A program made the position numbers and the translations under genes. DNA of 35,870 bases, from assembly GCA_015064745.1 (NCBI GenBank), contig SVRR01000019.1:1-35870 (forward strand), read 5' to 3'. The notes under the pieces were generated by a model, which searched no databases, was not told the DNA's origin, and saw only the letters and a list, made by a program, of their open reading frames with translations. How positions within the stretch are numbered: position 1 is the first letter of the stretch; each line of letters opens with the position of its first letter. Positions 24,102 through 32,839 of the stretch are shown piece by piece. Source of the stretch: Oscillospiraceae bacterium. GTDB lineage: Bacteria > Bacillota > Clostridia > Oscillospirales > CAG-272.

Positions 24102-24746
24102 ATGAAGATACTCGGATTAACGGGTCCCAGCGGTAGCGGAAAAGCAGTTGTCGGACAACGCTTTTCGGAACGTGGTATTCCCGTTTTGGACACCGATGCC
24201 GTTTATCATGCTTGGATCGAACGTCCCACCCCTTGTACGGAGGAGCTTGCACGCACCTTTGGCAAAGAAATCCTCACCCCCGACGGTGCTGTCGACCGTA
24301 AACGGCTTGCCGCCATCGTTTTTTCGGATGACGATGCAGAAAAAACGCGGCTTCGGACGCTAAACGCCATTTCCCACCGTTACGTGCTTGAAAGCTGCCG
24401 CACGTGGCTTGAAGAGCAGAAAAAGGCGGGAAAACGCGCTTGTATCATCGATGCACCTCTTTTGATTGAGGCGGAGCTGCACAAAGCGTGCGACTACGTT
24501 ATTGCCGTGCTTGCCCCGCGCGAGATACGGCTTGACCGTATTGTGAAGCGTGACGGTATTTCGCGAGAGGCGGCGGAAGCGCGCATCTTAGCGCAGAAGC
24601 AAGACGAATTTTATAAGGCACACGCCGACTTCCTATTTGTAAACGACGGCAGCTTATCTATGGCGCAAGAATTCGTTGAAGCAGTAATTTCAAATATATT
24701 TCGGCATTCCGAAACAGAAAAAAAGAAGGAGCGATATCATGTCTGA
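24102..24746 (+). CDS. coaE: Dephospho-CoA kinase, with atypical Walker A
   Basis: 214 residues. Phosphorylates the 3'-OH of the ribose in dephospho-CoA, the last step of CoA synthesis. Typical CoaE blocks are ILGLTGPSGSGK at the start, VLDTDAVYHAWIE with the conserved DTD/DAD acidic motif, IDAPLLIEAELHKACDYVIAV, and the late RILAQ. The P-loop is G8-P-S-G-S-G-K14-A15-V16, where most CoaE proteins have K-S-T, so the magnesium-binding Ser/Thr is an alanine. AAAGGAGGTG precedes the ATG. The 3' end overlaps the aminopeptidase gene by 8 bp. Confidence 0.92.
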   Translation: MKILGLTGPSGSGKAVVGQRFSERGIPVLDTDAVYHAWIERPTPCTEELARTFGKEILTPDGAVDRKRLAAIVFSDDDAEKTRLRTLNAISHRYVLESCRTWLEEQKKAGKRACIIDAPLLIEAELHKACDYVIAVLAPREIRLDRIVKRDGISREAAEARILAQKQDEFYKAHADFLFVNDGSLSMAQEFVEAVISNIFRHSETEKKKERYHV

Positions 24747-26142
24747 AATGAGCAAGGGCAAGGAACTTCAAGATAGACTTTCTTATCAAAAGAAATCATA
24801 TTATGAAACGGCAAGCGCCGAGGAAAAAACGGCGATTTTTGACTACGCGCGCGGCTATATGGCGTTTCTTGACGCAGGAAAAACAGAGCGTGAGGCTGTC
24901 GAAGAGGGTATCCGTATGGCAGAAAAAGAGGGATATACCCCGTATTCCTTCGGTGAGAAATTAAAGGCGGGCGATAAGCGCTACTATAACAATCGCGGCA
25001 AAAATCTGTTTCTCATTCAAAAGGGCAGCGAGCCGCTTGACAAGGACGGCATTCGTATTCTTGCGGCACACGTGGATGCCCCTCGCATCGACCTGAAACA
25101 AAATCCCTTGTACGAAAGCGCGAATATGGCGTTTTTCAAGACCCACTACTACGGCGGTATTCGCAAATATCAGTGGACAGCTATCCCTCTTGCGTTGCAT
25201 GGGGTCGTTTTGAAGGCAGACGGAGAGACGGTGAATATTCGGATCGGCGAAGACGATACCGACCCCGTCTTCTATATCACCGATCTCCTTCCTCACCTTG
25301 CCCAAAACCAGAACACAAAGCCTCTCGGCACTGCTTTTACGGGTGAGGATATGAATATTCTCGTGGGCGGAATGCCTTACAAGGATGCCGATGTTGCGGA
25401 TAAGGTCAAGCTAAACGTTCTTGCTATTCTCAACGAGAAATACGGTATTACCGAGACTGATTTTTTGTCCTCAGAGCTTTCCATTGTTCCTGCCTTCCGT
25501 GCCCGTGATATCGGCTTTGACCGTGCCCTCATCGGTGCATACGGTCATGATGACCGCGTTTGCGCGTATCCCGAAATGACGGCAATGTTTGCGGCAAAGG
25601 ATTCCCCGCATACCCTCCTTACCATTCTTGCTGACAAGGAAGAGATCGGCAGCGAGGGTAATACGGGAATGAGAAGCCGATTGCTTCTCGACATTATCGA
25701 GGATATGGCGAAAGCCGACGGTGTTTCCGGTGCCGCGGTACGCGCGCACTCCTTCTGTCTTTCGGCAGACGTTGCCGCCGCGTACGATCCGAATTTTGCC
25801 GATGTATACGAAAAGAACAACGCATCCATGCTTTCTTGCGGCGCTACCTTGACCAAGTTTACCGGTTCGCGCGGGAAGAGTGGATCGAGCGATGCCTCTG
25901 CGGAATTTGTCAGCTATATTCGCCGTATTTTTGAAAAGGCGGGTGTTCCTTGGCAGACATCTGAGCTTGGTAAGGTCGATATAGGTGGCGGCGGTACGGT
26001 TGCCATGTATATTGCTAATCTGAATATTGATACCGTTGACGTTGGTGTCGGTGTCATTTCAATGCACGCTCCCTACGAGGTCGTTTCCAAGTGTGACGTG
26101 TACGCGCTTCATAAGGCGTTTCTTGCCTTTTGCCGCGGCTGA
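24739..26142 (+). CDS. M18 family aminopeptidase
   Basis: 467-residue cytoplasmic metallo-aminopeptidase with two zinc ions, usually removing acidic or hydrophobic N-terminal residues from peptides. Candidate metal-site segments are LAAHVDAPRIDLK, AYGHDDRVCAY, DKEEIGSEGNTGM (catalytic and metal glutamates), AHSFCLSADVAAAYDPN and SMHAPYE near the C-terminus. The length agrees with the bacterial branch (about 430-470). The ATG at 24739 follows GAAGGAG and overlaps coaE. The stop codon overlaps the prfA start by one base (TGATG). Confidence 0.94.
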   Translation: MSEMSKGKELQDRLSYQKKSYYETASAEEKTAIFDYARGYMAFLDAGKTEREAVEEGIRMAEKEGYTPYSFGEKLKAGDKRYYNNRGKNLFLIQKGSEPLDKDGIRILAAHVDAPRIDLKQNPLYESANMAFFKTHYYGGIRKYQWTAIPLALHGVVLKADGETVNIRIGEDDTDPVFYITDLLPHLAQNQNTKPLGTAFTGEDMNILVGGMPYKDADVADKVKLNVLAILNEKYGITETDFLSSELSIVPAFRARDIGFDRALIGAYGHDDRVCAYPEMTAMFAAKDSPHTLLTILADKEEIGSEGNTGMRSRLLLDIIEDMAKADGVSGAAVRAHSFCLSADVAAAYDPNFADVYEKNNASMLSCGATLTKFTGSRGKSGSSDASAEFVSYIRRIFEKAGVPWQTSELGKVDIGGGGTVAMYIANLNIDTVDVGVGVISMHAPYEVVSKCDVYALHKAFLAFCRG

Positions 26143-27218
26143 TGCTTAAAAGGTTAAAGCTGGCGGAGGAGCGGCTTTTACAGCTTGAATCGCTCTTGGC
26201 GGCATCTGATGCACCATCGAGTGCGCAGCTTTACCGCACCCGCTTGAAGGAATATAACGCGCTTCTCCCGCAAGCGGAGGCATACCGTACCTACCGTGCT
26301 TTGGAGGAGGAGCTTGCCGCGACGCGGCTTCTTTATGAGGATGTGACGCAAGAGAAGGAGCTTCGTGCCCTCGCCTTTGAGGAAATAAAATGCCTTGAAG
26401 GAAAAATGACGGCGATCCTTCGTGAGGCGGAGATCCTTTTGCTCCCGAAGGATCCTAACGCTGACCGCGACGTTATCGTAGAGATCCGCGGATGTGCGGG
26501 CGGAGAGGAAGCGGCGCTTTTTGCCGCCGTTTTGTACCGTATGTATTCCATGTACGCGGCACAGAACGGTTATCGCGTAGAGCTGCTTTCGGTCAACGAG
26601 ACCGAGCTTGGTGGCTTTAAGGAGATAGACTTTCAGATTTCGGGTACGGGCGCTTATTCACGCTTTAAATTTGAAAGCGGCGTTCATAGAGTTCAGCGCG
26701 TGCCGCAAACCGAGTCGCAGGGAAGAATACAGACCTCAACCGCAACCGTTGCCGTTCTCCCCGTCGTGGAGGACGTGGATGTCGAGATCAACCCCGCCGA
26801 TGTCGTAATGGAGGCATTCAGAGCCAGCGGCGCGGGCGGTCAGCATATCAATAAAACAGATTCCGCTGTGCGACTGACGCATAAGCCGTCGGGCATTGTG
26901 GTGGAATGTCAAGAGGAGCGCAGTCAGTTTCAAAATCGCGATAAGGCGATGAAAATGCTTCGCGCCAAGCTCTATGACATCGAATGTCGCCGACAGCACG
27001 AGGAAATTGCCTCGGCGCGCCGCGCACAGGTGGGAACAGGCGACCGTTCCGAGCGTATTCGTACCTATAATTATCCGCAGGGAAGGGTGACAGACCACCG
27101 TATCGGACAAACGCTCCACACCCTTGACCGATTTTTGAACGGTGATATCGGCGGACTTCTTGAGGAGCTTTCCCGCGCGGAGCTTGCCCTATTATTAAAA
27201 GAACAGCATAAGGATTAA
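26142..27218 (+). CDS. prfA: Peptide chain release factor 1
   Basis: 358 residues. Recognises UAA and UAG and triggers release of the finished peptide. The catalytic GGQ is at residues 232-234 (SGAGGQHINKTDSAVR). The stop-codon-reading PxT tripeptide is P-Q-T in RVPQTESQGRIQTS, identifying RF1 rather than RF2. The ATG at 26142 is chosen; its A is the last base of the upstream TGA (TGATG). No good ribosome binding site is visible, so translation is probably coupled to the aminopeptidase gene. A TTG four codons earlier keeps the frame open but has no binding site either. No prmC gene follows. Confidence 0.96.
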   Translation: MLKRLKLAEERLLQLESLLAASDAPSSAQLYRTRLKEYNALLPQAEAYRTYRALEEELAATRLLYEDVTQEKELRALAFEEIKCLEGKMTAILREAEILLLPKDPNADRDVIVEIRGCAGGEEAALFAAVLYRMYSMYAAQNGYRVELLSVNETELGGFKEIDFQISGTGAYSRFKFESGVHRVQRVPQTESQGRIQTSTATVAVLPVVEDVDVEINPADVVMEAFRASGAGGQHINKTDSAVRLTHKPSGIVVECQEERSQFQNRDKAMKMLRAKLYDIECRRQHEEIASARRAQVGTGDRSERIRTYNYPQGRVTDHRIGQTLHTLDRFLNGDIGGLLEELSRAELALLLKEQHKD

Positions 27219-27223
27219 CTATC

Positions 27224-28285
27224 GTGGAAGATAAAAGGCAAAGAGAAACGGTATATGCGGCGGTTTGCGCCGACTGTCTTACGAAAAAAAACGAAAGCCT
27301 TGCCTTGGCAGGGAAGCTTTTACGCGAGGGCGGCACCGTCATATTCCCAACGGAGACGGTCTACGGTCTGGGGGCAAACGCTCTTGATCCCGATGCCGCG
27401 GCACGCATTTACGCCGCAAAGGGACGACCCGCGGACAATCCCCTGATCGTTCATATCGCCGAGCCGGAGGAGGCAGATACCCTTTGTGACTGTCCGCCCC
27501 TTTATGCGCGCCTTGCCCGTGCCTTTATGCCCGGACCTCTCACGGTTATTATGACGGCTAAGCCCTGTGTGCCTAAAACGGTGACGGCGGGACTTCCTAC
27601 CGTAGCCGTGCGCTGTCCCGCGCACCCCGTAGCGCATGCCCTGCTTCTTGAAGCGGGTGTTCCCGTTGCCGCGCCGTCAGCCAATCTTTCAGGCTCCCCC
27701 TCGCCGACGTGTTTTCTTCACGTGAAAGAGGATATGGACGGACGGGTGGATATGATCATCGACGGCGGCGAATGTGACTATGGCGTTGAGTCGACCATAG
27801 TAAAGCTTGAGGAGGACGGTACGCTTCTCCTTCTTCGTCCCGGGGCGGTGACGCTTGAGGACCTTACCGCCTTCGGCGCGCGCGTTACTGTTGCTCCCGC
27901 CGTTCTCGGTGCGTTAAAGGAAGGGGAAACGGTGCTTTCTCCCGGCATGAAGTACCGCCACTATGCCCCGGAAGCGCCCCTCTATCTCTTGGACGGTTCT
28001 TTTGAAAACATAAGAAAATTCTTGGCAGATAGGGAAGGACGTGTTGCTTATCTCGCATACGACGAGGAAATGGCATCCATAGCTTTGCCGCACGTTACCC
28101 TATATTCCTTGGGCGAGATGGCAGATACGCCCTCGCAGGCAAAAAGCCTTTTCCGCATTTTAAGAGAGGCGGATAAGGAGAATTACGACGCGATCTACGC
28201 GCCCCTGCCCTCCATCCGGGGACTTGGTATGGCGCTTTATAATCGAATGATCCGCGCGGCGGCACATCAGATCATCAAACTCTAA
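27224..28285 (+). CDS. sua5: L-threonylcarbamoyladenylate synthase (Sua5 type)
   Basis: 353 residues. Makes threonylcarbamoyl-AMP from Thr, bicarbonate and ATP for t6A37 in ANN-decoding tRNAs. The YrdC-like domain (about 20-210) shows GGTVIFPTETVYGLGANA, AAKGRPADNPLIVHI, RPxxxPGPLT-type FMPGPLTVIM, AAPSANLSGSPSPT and LLRPGAVT. The C-terminal Sua5 domain (about 230-350) starts after SPGMKYRHYAPEAPLYLL, so this is the long Sua5 form rather than YrdC alone. The GTG start at 27224 follows AAGGA at a spacing of about 9 bp, 5 bp after prfA. The prfA-sua5 adjacency is common in Firmicutes. The partners tsaB/D/E are not in the window. Confidence 0.95.
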   Translation: MEDKRQRETVYAAVCADCLTKKNESLALAGKLLREGGTVIFPTETVYGLGANALDPDAAARIYAAKGRPADNPLIVHIAEPEEADTLCDCPPLYARLARAFMPGPLTVIMTAKPCVPKTVTAGLPTVAVRCPAHPVAHALLLEAGVPVAAPSANLSGSPSPTCFLHVKEDMDGRVDMIIDGGECDYGVESTIVKLEEDGTLLLLRPGAVTLEDLTAFGARVTVAPAVLGALKEGETVLSPGMKYRHYAPEAPLYLLDGSFENIRKFLADREGRVAYLAYDEEMASIALPHVTLYSLGEMADTPSQAKSLFRILREADKENYDAIYAPLPSIRGLGMALYNRMIRAAAHQIIKL

Positions 28286-28309
28286 TTCCCCCGAAAGGAA
28301 GTAAAAGCC

Positions 28310-30553
28310 TTGGCTCGAAAGACGAAAACAACCATAAATATTCCGATGAAGGAAGCGGAGATCACCTATCAGCCCATCACGGAGACGCTGGAAAAAAACT
28401 ATATGCCCTACGTAATGAGCGTTATCATCTCGCGTGCGCTCCCTGAGATCGACGGCTTTAAGCCCTCCCACAGAAAGCTTTTATATACCATGTACTCTAT
28501 GGGGCTTCTTACGGGCGCAAGAACGAAAAGCGCCAACGTTGTCGGACAAACCATGCGTCTTAATCCGCACGGCGATGCCGCTATTTACGAAACGATGGTG
28601 CGTCTGACGCGCGCCAACGAGTCCTTGCTTCACCCCTTTATCGATTCGAAGGGAAGCTTTGGTAAGCAGTATTCTCGCGATATGGCGTACGCCGCCTCGC
28701 GTTATACCGAGGTGAAGCTGGATGCCTTCTGTGCCGAGCTGTTTAGCGGCATTGAGAAGGATGCGGTGGATTTCGTTCCCAACTACGATAATACCATGCA
28801 AGAGCCCACCCTCTTGCCCACCACCTTCCCGAACATTCTCGTGTCTCCTAACCTTGGTATTGCCGTCGGTATGGCGTGCTCCATCTGCTCCTTCAATCTC
28901 TCCGAGATCTGCGACGGAACGATCGCTCTTTTGAAAAATCCCAAGGTCACGGTCGACCGTATGCTTGAAATCGTCAAAGCACCCGACTTTTCGGGCGGCG
29001 GCACCCTGCTTTACGACCGTGAGCAGATGAAAAAGATCTATACGACGGGTGTGGGAAGCCTCCGCCTGCGCGGCAGGTATACCTTTGACGCACAGCGCAA
29101 CTGCATCGACGTTTTCCAGATCCCATACAGCTCTTGCACCGAAAGCATTCTCAAAAAGGTGGGAGACCTTGTCAAGGCAGGGAAGATGAAGGATATCGTC
29201 GACTATCGCGACGCGACCGACCTCGGCGGCTTGCGCTTGACCTTTGACCTCCGCCGCGGTGCCGATCCCGACGCCGTGATGGACAAGCTCTTCTATCTCA
29301 CCGAGCTTGAAAACACCTTTGATTGCAACTTTAATATTCTCGTCAACGGCTCGCCGAGACAAATGGGCATCGTTGAGATCCTCACCGAGTGGATCTCCTT
29401 CCGCCTTGGCTGTATGCGTCGCGAAATGACCTTCGATCTTGGCAAAAAGAAGGATAAGCTCCACCTGCTTCTCGGTCTTGCCACCATTCTTCTCGATATT
29501 GATAAGGCAATCGCCATCATTCGCTCCACCGCAAAGGAGTCCGAGGTTGTCGTCAACCTCATGAAGGGCTTTGACCTTTCCAAGGTGCAAGCGGAGTACA
29601 TTGCAGAGATCAAGCTCCGCCACCTCAACCGCGAGTATATCACGCACCGCATTGAAGAGGTGGAGTCGCTCCAAAAGGAGATTGCCGAGCTTGAGGAAAT
29701 TCTTGCCGACGAGCTTAAAATGAAGGGTGTTCTTATCGAGCAGTTGAAGGAGATCAAGCGCAAGCACGGCAAGCCTCGCAAGACCCAGATCATGGATGCC
29801 GGAGAAATTCACGTGTTGGATAAAGCGGCGTTTATTGAAAATTATAACGTGCGTCTCGTCGTAACGGCGCAGGGCTATTTCAAGAAGATCACTTCGCAAT
29901 CATTGCGCGGAAACGATTTGCAAAAGCTGAAGGAGGGAGACTTTATTCTCTCCGAGGAGGATACCGATAACCTTGGCGAGATCATAGTGTTTACCAATAA
30001 AGCGCAGATGTACCGTGCTAAGGTCGCCGATTTTGAGCCGGTTAAAGCGTCCGCAATGGGTGATTTTCTCCCCGCCAAGCTGAAAATGGATGCAGGCGAA
30101 ATTCCGCTTCTTTGCAAGGTCGTCAGCGACCTTAACCCTGATCACCAGGTGCTCGTCGTTTTTGAAAACGGTAAGGGCGTGCGTATTCCCATGTCGCTTT
30201 ACGAGACCAAATCAAATCGCCGCAAGATTACGGGTGTCTACTCCACCAAATCTCCCGCCGTCGCGGTGATCTACCTCGATAAGCCGAGGGATGTCGTGAT
30301 CCGTTCGAGTCAAGAACGCGCCATTCTCATCTCCTCTGAGCTCGTACCGCAGGTAGCGACCCGTACCGCGGGCGGAAACACCCTCTTTACCGTCAAGCCG
30401 CCAAAGATCCGTGTGATAGGTGCAGAGCTTCCGACGGAGGCGCTCTATGAGAACGCCGAGGGCTATCGCAAGCGTAAGGTGCCCGCGACGGGCAATCCCA
30501 TGACGAAGCGCGACGTGGAAACCTTCAAGGAGCGCGTGTTGGATACAGAATAA
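28310..30553 (+). CDS. parC: Type IIA DNA topoisomerase subunit A (ParC/GyrA family)
   Basis: 747 residues. The breakage-reunion subunit cuts and passes duplex DNA. RALPEIDGFKPSHRKLLYTMY is the conserved entry. The catalytic tyrosine is Y132, next to R131 in AASRYTEVKL. GMACSICSFNLSEICDG and a coiled-coil stretch (about 440-500) follow, then a six-bladed-type C-terminal domain (about 510-710). I see no GyrA-box (QRRGGKG-like), which argues for a topoisomerase IV-like or lineage-specific paralogue rather than true gyrase. The TTG start at 28310 is supported by GAAAGGAAG upstream and by the ARKTK start typical of such genes. No parE/gyrB partner is adjacent. It is 24 bp after sua5, so probably last in that operon. 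Confidence 0.85.
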   Translation: MARKTKTTINIPMKEAEITYQPITETLEKNYMPYVMSVIISRALPEIDGFKPSHRKLLYTMYSMGLLTGARTKSANVVGQTMRLNPHGDAAIYETMVRLTRANESLLHPFIDSKGSFGKQYSRDMAYAASRYTEVKLDAFCAELFSGIEKDAVDFVPNYDNTMQEPTLLPTTFPNILVSPNLGIAVGMACSICSFNLSEICDGTIALLKNPKVTVDRMLEIVKAPDFSGGGTLLYDREQMKKIYTTGVGSLRLRGRYTFDAQRNCIDVFQIPYSSCTESILKKVGDLVKAGKMKDIVDYRDATDLGGLRLTFDLRRGADPDAVMDKLFYLTELENTFDCNFNILVNGSPRQMGIVEILTEWISFRLGCMRREMTFDLGKKKDKLHLLLGLATILLDIDKAIAIIRSTAKESEVVVNLMKGFDLSKVQAEYIAEIKLRHLNREYITHRIEEVESLQKEIAELEEILADELKMKGVLIEQLKEIKRKHGKPRKTQIMDAGEIHVLDKAAFIENYNVRLVVTAQGYFKKITSQSLRGNDLQKLKEGDFILSEEDTDNLGEIIVFTNKAQMYRAKVADFEPVKASAMGDFLPAKLKMDAGEIPLLCKVVSDLNPDHQVLVVFENGKGVRIPMSLYETKSNRRKITGVYSTKSPAVAVIYLDKPRDVVIRSSQERAILISSELVPQVATRTAGGNTLFTVKPPKIRVIGAELPTEALYENAEGYRKRKVPATGNPMTKRDVETFKERVLDTE

Positions 30554-30565
30554 ATTTAAGCATTT

Positions 30566-30595
30566 AAAACGGCAGAGCGATCTGCCGTTTTTTTA
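30566..30595 (+). terminator. Rho-independent terminator after the topoisomerase gene
   Basis: ACGGCAGA-gcga-TCTGCCGT stem followed by seven T residues. Confidence 0.92.
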
Positions 30596-30663
30596 TTGTG
30601 CGACGCATGATTTCTTTTTTTTGAGTCAAACTAACGCTAGATAAACCGAAAAGGAGGAATATC

Positions 30664-31989
30664 ATGAAAAAGATACTTTTATTTGCCCTTCTTTGTATGA
30701 CGCTTTTAGCGCTTGGCTCTTGCGGAAAAAAGGATGGGGTATATTTCTTTAATTTTAAACCCGAGATCGCGGAAAAATACGAGGAGATCGCTCGTGTCTA
30801 TGAAAAGGAAACGGGTGTCCCCGTCCGTGTCGTGACCGCCGCGTCGGGCACGTATGAGCAGACCTTAAAATCAGAGATCGTCAAATCCGACGCTCCCGCC
30901 ATCTTCCAGATCAACGGTCCTGTCGGCTACGCCGCATGGAAGGATTATTGTCTTGACCTCTCGGGCAGCGAGCTTTACAAGCATCTGACCGATAAAACGC
31001 TTGCCATTACCGACGGTGAGGGGGTCTATGGTATCCCGTATGTGGTGGAAGGCTACGGTATTATTTATAACGAAGAAATTACCGACAAATATTTTGCCCT
31101 CACAAACCGCGCTACTTCGTATACCTCCATGGACGAGATCCGTTCCTTTGCCGCCTTGAAGGCTGTTGTTGAGGACATGACAGCGCGTAAAGCGGAGCTT
31201 GGTATCGACGGCGTTTTCGCTTCCACCTCCCTCAAAAGCGGAGAGGATTGGCGCTTCCAGACGCATCTGGCCAACGTCCCGATCTATTATGAATTTCTTG
31301 ACCGCGGAGTAGACCTAAAGAAACCGGAAAGCTATGCGAGTGTTGAATTTTCTTACAGTGATGGCTATAAAAATCTTTTTGACCTCTATATCAATAATTC
31401 CGTTACCGATAAAAAACTGCTTGGCAGCAAGCAGGTCGCCGATTCGATGGCGGAGTTTGCGCTCGGCAAATGCGCCATGGTGCAAAACGGTAACTGGGCG
31501 TATAGCCAGATCGCTTCGGTATCGGGCAATACGGTAAAGGCGGACAAGGTGCATTTTCTCCCTCTTTATATCGGTGCATCCGAGGAAGAAGCGCAAGGAC
31601 TTTGCACGGGCACGGAGGGCTATTTCGCCATCAACAAGAATCTTGATGCCGATAAGCAGAAAAAGGCGCTTGATTTTCTCACATGGCTCTTTACGAGCGA
31701 AACGGGAAAAGCCTTCGTAACCGAGGAGCTTGATTTTATTGCTCCCTTTGATACCTTTGACGAAGGCGATAAGCCGAAGGACCCCTTGGCGCGTGAGGTA
31801 ACCGAGTGGTTAGAGAAGGAAGAGGTTTATAATATCCCTTGGGCATTTACCGTATTTCCCGGACAAAACTTTAAAAATGATTTCGGCGCGGCACTTTTGC
31901 AATACGCGCAGGGAAGTATGTCATGGGACGACGTAAAGAACACCTTTACCCGTCGTTGGAAGGAGGAGGCACAGTCCGTCCTCTCATGA
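30664..31989 (+). CDS. Sugar ABC transporter substrate-binding lipoprotein (family 1)
   Basis: 441 residues. A signal peptide MKKILLFALLCMTLLALGSC ends in a lipobox with the lipid-anchored Cys at residue 20. The mature protein has the family 1 solute-binding layout: EKYEEIARVYEKETGVPVRVVTA near the start, PYVVEGYGIIYNEEI, then FALGKCAMVQNGNWAYSQI and the late CTGTEGYFAINKN. Relatives bind oligosaccharides or sugar polyols outside the membrane. It heads an operon with two permeases and no ATPase. GGAGG precedes the ATG. I did not find a convincing sigma-A promoter in 30596-30663, which may mean activator-dependent transcription (inference). Substrate not predictable by eye. Confidence 0.93.
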   Translation: MKKILLFALLCMTLLALGSCGKKDGVYFFNFKPEIAEKYEEIARVYEKETGVPVRVVTAASGTYEQTLKSEIVKSDAPAIFQINGPVGYAAWKDYCLDLSGSELYKHLTDKTLAITDGEGVYGIPYVVEGYGIIYNEEITDKYFALTNRATSYTSMDEIRSFAALKAVVEDMTARKAELGIDGVFASTSLKSGEDWRFQTHLANVPIYYEFLDRGVDLKKPESYASVEFSYSDGYKNLFDLYINNSVTDKKLLGSKQVADSMAEFALGKCAMVQNGNWAYSQIASVSGNTVKADKVHFLPLYIGASEEEAQGLCTGTEGYFAINKNLDADKQKKALDFLTWLFTSETGKAFVTEELDFIAPFDTFDEGDKPKDPLAREVTEWLEKEEVYNIPWAFTVFPGQNFKNDFGAALLQYAQGSMSWDDVKNTFTRRWKEEAQSVLS

Positions 31990-31990
31990 T

Positions 31991-32839
31991 ATGAAAAAAC
32001 GGTTCTTTCGCTATTTTCCCATCTTTGTGCTTCCGACGCTTGCGGCGTTTGTCATTTCCTTCCTCGTCCCCTTTTTGATGGGGCTGTATCTTTCCTTTAC
32101 CGAGTTTACGACGGTAGGAAACGCAAGCTTCGTCGGGCTCAAAAATTATGTGACCGCGTTTTCGGGCGGCAGTGGATTCTTGAACGCCCTCTTTTTCACC
32201 GCCAAGTTTACCCTCGTCAGCACTCTCACCGTCAACCTCATCGCTTTTGTGCTTGCCCTTCTTTTGACGAGGGGCAAGCGCGGTACGAATTTCTTTCGCA
32301 CCGTGTTTTTTATGCCCAATCTCATCGGCGGTATCGTACTCGGCTATATTTGGCAGCTCATCATCAACGGCGTGCTCTCGTCGCTTGGCGTCGATATCAC
32401 CTTTGATGCCTCCTACGGCTTTTGGGGGCTCGTCGTGCTGACCAATTGGCAGCTTATCGGCTATATGATGATTATTTATATCGCGGGTCTCCAAACCATT
32501 CCGCGCGAGATGCACGAGGTCGCCGCCATCGACGGAGCCTCCCCTCTGCAAGAGCTGCGGCATATCACGCTTCCGCTTGTCGCCCCCTCCATCACCATTT
32601 GCGGCTTTTTGACACTTACCAATTCCTTTAAAATGTTTGACCAAAACTTCGCCCTCACGGGCGGCGCGCCGGGAAGAGAAACGTCTATGCTTGCCCTCGA
32701 TATCTATCAAACCTTCTACGGAAGCGTCGGAAGCGAGGGCGTAGGTCAGGCAAAGGCGGTTCTGTTCTTTCTGCTCGTTGCTCTGATCGCGGGGCTTCAG
32801 CTCTATTTTTCAAGAAGAAGTGAGGCGAAGACAGAATGA
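31991..32839 (+). CDS. ABC transporter permease, MalF/UgpA type
   Basis: 282 residues with about six membrane helices. The EAA loop that contacts the ATPase is EVAAIDGASPLQELRHITLPLVAPSI (about 176-201). The ATG at 31991 is one base after the upstream stop. The nearest strong purine site lies within the end of the binding-protein gene, so translation is probably coupled. It forms the membrane channel with the next gene, whose ATG overlaps by 4 bp. The family is CUT1, carbohydrate uptake. Confidence 0.93.
   Translation: MKKRFFRYFPIFVLPTLAAFVISFLVPFLMGLYLSFTEFTTVGNASFVGLKNYVTAFSGGSGFLNALFFTAKFTLVSTLTVNLIAFVLALLLTRGKRGTNFFRTVFFMPNLIGGIVLGYIWQLIINGVLSSLGVDITFDASYGFWGLVVLTNWQLIGYMMIIYIAGLQTIPREMHEVAAIDGASPLQELRHITLPLVAPSITICGFLTLTNSFKMFDQNFALTGGAPGRETSMLALDIYQTFYGSVGSEGVGQAKAVLFFLLVALIAGLQLYFSRRSEAKTE

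Noticed and set aside
28481-29899. Minus-strand frame of 472 codons
   Set aside because: Shadow of the topoisomerase gene; low-complexity translation and no start context.
30596-30663. Possible promoter TTGAGT with GATAAA before the ABC operon
   Set aside because: Spacing is far from 17 bp and the hexamers are poor, so I do not call it.
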